A stretch of 64,000 nt of DNA from Megalopta genalis (Eukaryota > Arthropoda > Insecta > Hymenoptera > Halictidae): NCBI RefSeq assembly GCF_051020955.1, contig NC_135013.1, positions 30,627,302-30,691,301 on the forward strand, read 5' to 3'. This document shows, piece by piece, positions 54,920 through 64,000 of this stretch (position 1 is the first letter of the stretch; each line of letters starts with the position of its first letter). Below the pieces are notes generated by a model that was not told the DNA's origin, ran no database searches, and saw only the letters and a program-made list of their open reading frames with translations. The position numbers were made by a program, and so were the translations under genes.

Positions 54920-56263
54920 TATTATAATCGTTCAAAAATGAGATATCAATGATTACGTGTTCCTTCTAAGTCGAAGCAGATTCTGCCGAAGCCTGGGGAC
55001 AAAGGCAAAACGACGAGGCACGGGGACGAAAATTATAAACGAATTAGAAATTACGAACGACGAGGAGAGGAGGCGCTGATCGACGCGGTTACGAAAGAAA
55101 TCGCGGTGCGATGAATCAAGACCAATTTCGCATGCAGTTTCTCGGAGCGGATTCTTCGACGATCGTTCGAAGATGCTCGAGGCTCAGGAACAAGTCCCGC
55201 GAAGAACATTTCCATCGAAATCGTAGGACGACCGTGTTTGTCGTAACGCGCGGGGCCGTTTCTCGGCGACGAGTTAACTCGTCGTTCGCGGCGAGGAGGA
55301 TCGGGACCGTCCCGACGAGGAGGAATCCCATAGAAACGCGTCGACTCGCTCCGAAGCGGCGGCGACGGTCGCCGCTTATAAATATTTGATCACGATAGAT
55401 CACCTTTCGGCGCGGAGAAGTCGCGAAGGCGAGTCTCGTCGCTGACGGAGACGGAGATTTTCTCTCGGCGGAGCCGTTTCGTCGACGGCGAAAGCGTTGC
55501 TCGCACGCGTTCGACGCGATCGAAAACGCGCGCGGCATTGTTCTTCGCGCGTTCGATCCGCGAAAAATCCGTCTCGGATTCCGCTCCGATCCGGAGCGGA
55601 ACGGGGGACCGGCGACGGTAGGTCCGGCCCTGCTTTGGCCGACGCGGCGAGGTGCGGTGCGGCGCGGCGCGGCGCGGCGCGGAAAGAGGAACGGCGCGGA
55701 GTTACGTAAAGGCTGGCCGCGCGGCGGCCTATGCATGCGGTGCACACGAGTGCACTCATTTCGCTGGTGTGCGCTCGCGAGCGCGAGCACCGCGCCGGCC
55801 AACTCTTACACGCGCGGCTTCACACGTACGCCGCCGACCAGAAGCGTTCCCGGACACTTACGGCTTTTCCGAAAATTCCACGCCTTCTTCGAACGAAACG
55901 GCACTAACGAGATCGGGGCGCCCGTTTCCGTCGACCGCCGTGACCGAAGAAGTGGCGAAAATTAAGGCACGTTGATCGTTGTTCGACCGTAATGTTTAGA
56001 TGATCGATGACGAAAATCTAGCGGTGGATGCGCGGTTCTCGGGAAAATGAGTCGACGAATATAATGCGACGCGCGTACGGATTTTCTGGAACCGCTGCCG
56101 CGATGTATTCGATGGTGTAAACTAAGCGATTACGGCGTCGCGATTATTCGTACATTTGATGCGGACATTTTTTTATCGTCGATGGAAATATTAGACACGA
56201 GAGTGTTCGTATTTTTTGTATAGGATGGAGAGTGAGGAAATCTAAAATTTAAAATTAATAATA
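54920..56263. other. No supported gene; CpG-rich
   Basis: GGCGC-rich run at 55651-55682. The 228-codon minus frame (55802-55116) is arginine-rich without a domain. Part could be promoter for Lsm11 (divergent strand), but no initiator or exon is convincing. Confidence 0.4.
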
Positions 56264-56512
56264 TCAATCCTTTGCGCTCGAGTGGCGACTCCGAGGCACT
56301 GCTAAAAAATGTTTATATCGCAGTGCAAGATAATTCTTACAGCGACAAAATTTAGATTTGAAAAATTATTGAAAGTATTACTGTTGCATAAGTTACAAGA
56401 CTCAATTTCACGCGCGTAAAAAGGGGTTTTTGTCATATAAAATAGGGACAGCGTGGGTCGGAAAAATTGTATTAGATTTACAGTTAAAGTGGCTTAGAGT
56501 GCAAAGGATTAA
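56264..56512 (+). mobile_element. TTAA MITE, CCCTTTGCACTCG family
   Basis: TCAATCCTTTGCGCTCGAGTG at the left (TTAA mutated), CTTAGAGTGCAAAGGATTAA at the right. The interior matches the family. Confidence 0.8.
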
Positions 56513-56584
56513 TAAATAAAATTTAATATAATATTTTAATATAATATAAAATTGAATATCAAGAATTCAATATAATATATAATA

Positions 56585-56638
<54 letters not shown>

Positions 56639-56653
56639 TATATTATATATTTT

Positions 56654-56695
<42 letters not shown>

Positions 56696-56880
56696 AAAAT
56701 ATATAATATAATATAATAATAAATAATATATAATATATAATAATAATAATAAAAATATATAATATAATATAATATATATAAAAATTTAATACTTGTAATA
56801 TTAAATACTATTATTAAATAACACTATTTAAATACTAATATTAAATACTAAGAATTTATAATATATCTTCATTTTAATAA
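56513..56880. repeat. AT-rich repeat with mirror-like halves
   Basis: Two (TA)n tracts (56592-56632, 56660-56692) joined by TATATTTTTATTATATAT; long self-complementary stretches. No gene. Confidence 0.85.
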
Positions 56881-57815
56881 TAAAGAATTCGATGTGGAAC
56901 ATTTTTCGGCAACGGCGATCGCCATCGTCATCATTCATTTGACGCATTGCAAACATTTCTAAGGCCTCGTTGAGCCGCCGCATTTGTTATTTTCTTAACG
57001 TTATCTGTAAATATCGCAAACTCTGTTATCGTGGCTGTCCAATATACAATGCTACATATGTATATGCACCGTGTCGAACCGGCGTACAAATTATTCGTTC
57101 GACGACGTTGTATGCACTATTTTCATCGAAGTAATCTGCCAGTGTTTGTATCTCTTGCCATTGACGCGCGAACGTTCGTGGCTTCGCATGAAGCTACGCG
57201 CGGTGCGGTGCGGCCGTCGCGCGATTGCATCGATGCAAATGGTTCCAAACACGGCAGGAATCGTTTCAGACGTTTCTGTACCTATGATAACACCGTTACG
57301 TTAACGCGAACGTATAATTATTTTCGCTTCTCTCTTTAGTTGGCTGGCTTCGTAACGCGAGCAGCATCGCGTGGCGCGAAAACAGTTCGAGGAAAGAGAT
57401 AAAGATTGCGGGTGCATTCTTTCCTTCGTTGTTGATATCTTCTTCGCTTTAATCGGTCACGTAAAGAAAATGTTCGCACGCCGAAGTGCTATAGCGAAAT
57501 AGATGGACTGGCGGAGCTGCGCGGCGAAATACGAACTTTTTGCATCTGTTCTAAAAAAAGAAAAAGGAAAGAAGAAAAGAACAGGAGTTATTCAGAAGTT
57601 TCATTCTTTCTTCGACGGTAGTGAGAGGACATTTTTTTTCACTATTTCTATCGTTTTTAATTGCGGTTACAGCCGAACTTCGAGCACTCGGTTCTGCAAT
57701 GTCAGAATTTGTTATTATTTATTTATTAAAAAACGTTTTACATGTAATCTGCTTGGTCTGAGGCAACTTGTATGAAAAACGATTTTCTGCAGATTATTGT
57801 TGTTATAATAGTTAA
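56881..57815. other. No supported gene
   Basis: Unique DNA. Frames at 57031-57339 and 57503-57775 have no recognisable domain. Confidence 0.4.
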
Positions 57816-58165
57816 TTAAATATATATATTAAAAATGAGATATATATTAAATGAATATATGACGAATATATTAATATAATGAATATATTATATTATATTA
57901 TATATTATATTATTATTACATATATTATTATATATTATATTATATTATATATAATATATTCTATATATTATTAAAAATAAAATATATATTAAATGAATAT
58001 ATGATGAATATGTTATATTATATTATATACATTATATTCTATATATTATAGTATATTATATATTATATTATATTTATTAATATAATGAATATAATGAATA
58101 TATGACAAATATATATATTTAATATATTTTATATATTTAATATATAGTATAACATTTACTTAAAT
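57816..58165. repeat. AT-rich repeat
   Basis: ATATATATTAAATGAATATATGA repeated with variants, plus TATTATATTA words. No gene. Confidence 0.85.
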
Positions 58166-60734
58166 AATAATAACAATAATGATTGATTTAGTATTTTCGG
58201 GTCAAAATCCTTTGTCACAGGAACAGTTAGACTGCAATAAGTTCGTAGTTGATGGTTCAACAATAACACGAGACCAAGATAAAAGCGTACGCTACAAGTC
58301 CGTCGTATCGTATTCGCGTTCATATCGTCTAAAGTCGAAAAGCCGGTTACGATTGTTGCAACGATCAATGAACATATTAAACCTGTCACCGAAACTAGAC
58401 AACCGTTCTGTTATCCGAACATTCGCGGGACCGTTCGATTGCCCGAAAATTCGTCGAAAATGCCGCGAATCTAAGAGGCGGCGGAGGTTTCGATCCGCTT
58501 GACCGGTCGCTTTTGCCAAGGCTGTAGCAATACCCAATGAAAGTGTGTTGAGGAAAGGATTCCCGCGAGCGTCGAAATATGTGCTCGCGAAACGAGCGTA
58601 TGTGTGTAGCTGCCCTGTCGAGCGATCGGCTCGCGACTCGTCGTATCGAGCCGACTCGACTCGACGCGACTCGAGTCGAGTCGATCGTCCAGGCTCGCGG
58701 GATTCAACGCTGCCAATTAGCTTTCTCCGATAACTTTCATCCACCTTAAGGTGCACTCGGCCGCGCTCCCTGGCAGCCGCTCGGCTCGCGCTCGCTTCTT
58801 TTCCACCTTTCTTTATTCCTTTCCGCGTGCGGGGAGGGCTCGCGCGCCGGTGCGCTCGCGCGCCACTTTCACTATCGTCGCGATCCAATTCCACTCGGCG
58901 AGGCGACTGCTCTAGGCACCGAGAGAGGCTAGCGAGCAGAATTTTTCGACGGGGCGACCGCCGCTCGAGAGCGCGCGGCTCTCGGCCGCTCGGCGCGCGA
59001 TTTCTAAAAATAAAAAGGCGAGTGAAGCCACCCGGTTCGACGGAGAGAACCTCTGAACACGCTTTAGAGCTGGCTCCGGCGAGCTGGCGAGCCGGCCAGC
59101 TCGTAATCCGGTAAAAATACGTGCCCCCGTCTAGAGAGGAACCTCCACCGGTTTTCGAAGGGTACGCGCGAGTCGCTCGACCGCCGCCCCCTCTTTCCAC
59201 GATGCAACTCCGCTTCGCTCTGCTCCGCTCCGCTCTACTCCGCTCCGCGCCCCGCCGCGCCGGTGAAATTAGAAATTGCTTCGTTCACCGTGCATACGCG
59301 TGACTAATCAAGGCGACGCGGCCGCCGATCGCGCGTTCTTTCCTCGATGCGATCTCGCGCCGCTCGAACGAACGCTCGCGCTCGCCTCCGGGAACCGTTC
59401 GCCGACACCGGCGAAAACGAAACGTCCCGTTGCTAAACAAATATCCCCTCGGTCGCGACTACGATCCGATCAGGCCGCAGAGCGAGGGGAACCTTTATAT
59501 CAGGCAGCACCCTCCTCGACGAAACGTTCGTTTCGCAACGCGGCCGCGTCGAGTCGAATTCCATCGAGATTTTACGAGCCGAAATGATCGAGCAACTGAT
59601 TTCAGCGAGCTTCGATTCGATTCGAATGCGTTATTCGAATACCGTTTAACCCGTCGACATTTTTCCGCGGAGATCGTCGCCCTCGCGGACGAAAGCGACG
59701 CCGGATCCGCGCGGCCGCGGGCGCACATCGAAAGCCGGTGGCCGATCGGTTCAAGGGCTGCGATCTTCGATCTTCTCTTTGGCAGAGGGACACGCCTCGG
59801 AAACTCGGACGGCTTGTCGGCCGATTATCTGAGTCGAGTTATGCTGCCGGGGAGGGGTACGAGAAGCGGCGAAAGAAAGTTTCTACGATCCCATGGCCGA
59901 TACCCGCCCGCGCGCGTTCACTTTCGGTCCGCCTTGGGAAACCTGGACGCCGCTGGAATAAACGATTCTAAGCGATAAACGCCGGGAAACACGTTCGCCT
60001 TCGAGCGACAAGGTGGTCCGGAACGGTTCGATCGGCCGATTATTCCCTCCGTGAAGTCATCCGGAGTTTATTGCCTGCACCGCACCCCGGTGTAACACGG
60101 GATCCCAGTTACGGTGCCCCGAGCCCGCCGCGCCGCGCGGCTTTTGTCGCTTAGGGCTCCGAAAGGGCCTACGATTCGAAGTAAACGAGGATCCTTCGGT
60201 TGATTCGAGCTACGTCGCTTTGACGGAATCGATCTCGAACGTGCTTCCAACGTCGTTCGTTCTTTCGCCGCGCGCGCGCGCGAATCATTGGAACAGCTCT
60301 GATTGAAACAGTTACGAGGAAACGAAAACTGTTCAATTATTCAATCGCTCCTCCCTCTGTACGAGCCGTCGAAACATTTAAGGAATCGCGCAACGCGCGG
60401 GGCTCTGAATGATCGTATTAATAGGCGTGATTAATGATTACGATGCGGATTTTATGCCGTTCGTTGCGGGAACGAGCTGTTTCTCGATTTCAAATGTTAT
60501 CTTCGATACAATAGGATTGTTTAAACTTTTTGTTTTTAGTCTTTGTTTCGGGCTATTATTGGAGACGATTTTTACGTTGCGTAAGAATTACGTTGCATCA
60601 TGCTGTACTCGCGAAAACAGATATGATTGAACGATCTCTACGAGGTCTGAAACGATCGTTGCAGCATATTTTAGGATAAACGTTAAGCGTTGCAAGCGAT
60701 AATATTTTCTTCGTATTAATAGCCTAATAAAATA
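58166..60734. other. No supported gene; CpG-rich block
   Basis: A GACTCGACTCGACGCGACTCGAGTCGAGTC quasi-palindrome lies at 58653-58682; CTCCGCTCYGCTC repeats at 59210-59246. The 302-codon minus frame (59200-58292) is Arg/Ser-rich and unrecognised. Might include a promoter or the missing Lsm11 5' exon, but nothing decisive. Confidence 0.4.
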
Positions 60735-61301
60735 ACTTAAATGCTTAAAGTACCTAAATTACCTAAAATACCTAAAATATCTAAAATACCTAAAATACCT
60801 GAAATACATAAATTACCTAAATTATCTAAAATGCCTAAAATACCTAAAATACCTGAAATACCTGAAATACCTGAAATACCTAAATTACCTAAATTATCTG
60901 AAATATCTAAAATACCTGAAATACCTAAATTACCTAAATTATCTGAAATATCTAAAATACCTAAATTACCTAAATTATCTGAAATATCTAAAATACCTAA
61001 ATTACCTAAATTATCTGAAATATCTAAAATACCTAAAATACCTGAAATATCTAAATTACCTAAATTATCTGAAATATCTAAAATACCAGAAATACCTAAA
61101 ATACCTAAATTACCTAAATTATCTGAAATATCTAAAATACCTAAAATACCTGAAATACCTAAAATACCTGAAATACCTAAATTACCTAAATTATCTGAGA
61201 TATCTAAAATACCAGAAATACCTAAAATACATAAAATACCTAAAATACCTAAAATACCTAGAATACCTGAAATACCTAAACTACCTTAAATACCAGAAAT
61301 A
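60735..61301. repeat. 9-bp minisatellite, open for 182 codons
   Basis: About 60 units of the type CCTAAAATA, CCTGAAATA, CCTAAATTA and TCTAAAATA in higher-order blocks of about 5 units. Because 9 is divisible by 3 and the units lack stops in one frame, 60741-61289 reads as (Lys/Glu-Ile/Leu-Pro)n. I treat it as a satellite, not a gene. Confidence 0.88.
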
Positions 61302-61815
61302 CTTTATAAAAATAACTTCATAATACTCTTTTGCGCTATTGGATTTTTCCCGCGAGTAAATCAATGAAACGAAATGAAACGAAACGAAGCGAAATGGAAA
61401 CATCTCGTAACTGGTATATCGGTTTACAAGGTGTATCGATTCTGGATTATATCGGTTTCGGTTCCTGTAACGGTCATTTTTCGGTTACACATTGCAATTG
61501 CAATTTCATTCCACGTAACGAAGCGCATTGTGTTTACTTCGCGTATTAATGCTAGATTTTAATTAGCGTGAAAATGACGCAAACCAGTCTCTTTTAATCA
61601 ACGGTCGTTGAAATTACAAGGATACGTTTATGCGGAATTTATTCAATTTCGTTTCGTCGGACACGTATTGCGACAGCAATCGCTAGAAAATTTGAATAAA
61701 TATGTGCTCGTTACATTTATGAAAAAGTGACAATGATAATATGTAAAATATGTCAATATATCTATGTAAAATAACCGACGTCAGATCTGAAACTGATAAA
61801 ACCTAGAATCGATGT

Positions 61816-62741
61816 ATCGTAAATTTTCCTTAATTTTCCTTCAGCTTGTAAACAAAAATGAACAATTTACGAGCCTCGTTTTTATAATTGTTGACAATCG
61901 GCGACTATAGAAACGTGCCGCAAAGCTCTAATAATCGTATCTCGTCTTCCCAAATTGTCCATTTCTGCGTGCAATCCGAGCGTCGATTAGGGAGACTTTG
62001 TTGTACAGTAATGTCTCTCTTACTGACGCTCAGATTGTCCACGGAAATGGACAATTTGGGACAATTGTATTTTTAATGTAATTGTAGATTTTACAATAGG
62101 TAGAATAATACTATAATAATGCAATAACGCATTACAAAATAAAAATTTCTAATTCATTATTATTGCGCCGCTTGGTACAGTAATGTCTCCCTTACTGACG
62201 CTCAGATTGTCCACAAAAGCCTTGCGACTCGTTTTTGTAATTATTGACAATTCGTAACTATAAAAACAAACAAGGCACGAACAATCGTGTCTCCTCTTCC
62301 CAAATTGTCCACTTTCGTGGACAATCTGAGCGTCAATTAGGGAGACTTTGCTGTACAGTAATGTCTCTCTTACTGACGCTCAGATTGTCCACGGAAATGG
62401 ACAATTTGGGACAATTGTATTTTTAATGTAATTGTAGATTTCACAATATGTATAATAATACTATAATAATGCAATAACGCATTACAAAATAAAAATTTCT
62501 AATTCATTATTATTGCGCCGCTTGGTATAGTAATGTCTCTCTTACTGACGCTCAGATTGTCCACTAAATTGGATAATTTGGGAACAGGAGATACGATTAT
62601 TCGAGCCTTGCGGCTCGTTTTTATAATTGTGGACAATTTATAACTATAAAAATAAACCGCAAGGATCGAATAATCGTATCTCCTCTCCCAAATTGTCCAT
62701 TTCTGCATGCAATCCGAGCGTCAATTAGGGAGACATTACTA
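61816..62741. mobile_element. Cluster of five palindromic TA-MITE copies
   Basis: Copies: 61816-62003 (subfamily B/A), 62006-62070 (left part), 62178-62353, 62356-62420 (left part) and 62528-62741. Adjacent copies share one TA (62004-62005, 62354-62355). The segment 62008-62177 is repeated at 62358-62527, with GACAATTGTATTTTTAATG and ATAATGCAATAACGCATTAC. Confidence 0.88.
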
Positions 62742-64000
62742 TACCTTACAACCGTTACGAGACATTTTCTGTTACCAGCAACGATTTCCAGAACCGAACT
62801 CGATATCACAGCTGAAAAAACGTTGCTCTACCAATTAGCACGGTATCGACGAGTAAAATTATAATTAGCCGAATAATTATCGAGTCGCGCCGAACGCAGG
62901 ATCGCGAAGCTACGAAACCCAGTTGAGACCGACGACTAGGAAGTAGCAAATCGTGTGTGCAACCTGCAAGCCGTCCGATCGGGGAAACGTCTCGATCGAA
63001 AGTCGTCGCGAACGATCACCGAATCATCGACCGGGGACGAACTTAGAGAGCAAAAGGTGCTGTACTGCAACTGTTTGACCGCCGCCGAGGGTAGAGACGA
63101 AATCCTGGCGCGGCAGATTCGCTCGGCGCACGGAAAGGGTCGCGGCTCCTCCGCCGTTCACGATCGTCGCTTTCCACCGGTCGGTTCTCGGTTCTCCACG
63201 CGAGGATGCAATCGGCCCGAACGATCTCGCGCGCTCGAGAAACGCGAGAGAGCGAAACAAAGAGGCAGATGGGCGGAGGGAAGAGCAAAGCGGGCAAGGG
63301 AGGAAGGAGGAGGAGGAGGACAGAAACGCTCGACCACCTCCGACGTGCCGCGATTTTTTTCCTGCTTTCCACCGGCTGATTTTTTCCGATCTTCGCTCGC
63401 GCATCGCCGCGAAGACCAGATAACGCTCCGCACCGCTCCGCACCGCTCCGCGCCGCTCCGGGCGTGTTCACGTGCGCGCGAGCCACCGGCGGAGGAAACC
63501 GTTAGGATCGCAACCGCGTCGGGAGCAGCGAGTGCTATGCGAAACGTCCCTCGGCATTATGCTCTCCCGCGACGCTCGTCCTCGTGAAAATCTGTCCTCG
63601 AGGCTCGTCAGACGAACCTCGGAGTCTCCGGCTCTGAATCATCGCGTCGGTGCCGCGGCCGGCTTCGCGGTTCGCCGCTCGTGGCACCGCGATTCCCCGC
63701 GTTTATCACGCCGCGGATCCGCCGTTTCGCGAGCGTCTCGCTCGCGAACGAAATCCGACCCCGTGCCGCCACGCTCGATCGAACAGAGCACAAATTATTC
63801 ATGCATCTCGGCGAGAGAGAGAGAGAGAGGATCGTTAAACGAACGCAACAGTATCGCGCGTTCTTCGCGGCCGATTCCGGCGAGCTTCTCTATCCGTCGA
63901 TTCAGGAAGTGAATTCTAACAGAGCCGCGGTTGTAGGACACGATTAGCTCGAGGGTCAGAAATAATAATGTCTCCGACTCCTCGGCTAGATTAGATAAAC
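62742..64000. other. No supported gene; GA and GCTCC repeats
   Basis: CpG-rich. GGAGGAGGAGGA at 63307-63320, CACCGCTCCG repeats at 63426-63461, a GA run at 63810-63830. A possible MITE left end (TAATAATGTCTCCGACTC) begins near 63965 but is cut by the window edge. Confidence 0.4.

Noticed and set aside
58292..59200. 302-codon minus-strand frame
   Set aside because: Arg/Ser-rich, no recognisable domain, in CpG-rich DNA where stops are rare; no LSM11 N-terminal motif and no convincing donor with the needed phase.
1..64000. tRNA, rRNA and known insect microRNAs
   Set aside because: I looked for B-box-like GGTTCGAATCC, conserved rRNA segments and well-known mature microRNA sequences on both strands by eye and found none; a tRNAscan or Rfam search would be decisive.

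Overview
The window looks like nuclear DNA of an insect, most likely a hymenopteran (bee, ant or wasp). CpG is very common outside the AT tracts, introns are long, and the repeats are insect-type DNA transposons: mariner, piggyBac-like TTAA elements, hAT and Tc1/mariner-type MITEs. The order is an inference from composition and element types. I recognise no species.

Only one host gene can be identified: Lsm11, the U7 snRNP Sm-like protein, on the minus strand. Three exons join in phase: 51480-51598 and 40988-40850 carry the Sm1 motif, and 30992-30844 carries a charged linker, the Sm2 motif and the stop codon. The introns are about 10.5 and 9.9 kb and filled with transposons. The exon or exons encoding the N-terminus were not found between 51.6 and 64 kb. 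On the plus strand, a CpG-rich GA/CT-rich block (3.7-5.3 kb) ends in a strong splice donor and looks like a promoter plus first non-coding exon. Weaker first-exon candidates lie at 33.8-34.1 kb and 39.0 kb.

Everything else is repeats. (1) A palindromic MITE of about 215 bp with TA target duplications and CAGTAATGTCTC-type ends has about 25 full or partial copies in at least two subfamilies. Some copies are fused head to tail (54.07-54.92 kb) or amplified as half-copies (43.1-44.0 kb). (2) At least seven TTAA-flanked short element families have different termini, several with a small subterminal palindrome. One carries a 12-copy 44-bp satellite, and two abut at a single TTAA. (3) There is one internally deleted mariner broken by a TTAA element, a hAT MITE with a clean 8-bp duplication, a hAT element amplified in tandem, and several foldback elements. 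(4) There are long (CT)n, (ATT)n and AT tracts, a 9-bp minisatellite that stays open for 182 codons, and several large perfect palindromes.

The layout is a first exon and intron-like region at 3.7-30 kb, the Lsm11 locus at 30.8-51.6 kb, and an intergenic or upstream-intron region from 51.6 to 64 kb. Nested insertions allow relative dating: mariner before a TTAA element; TTAA families before the palindromic MITE; one palindromic MITE before the hAT element.
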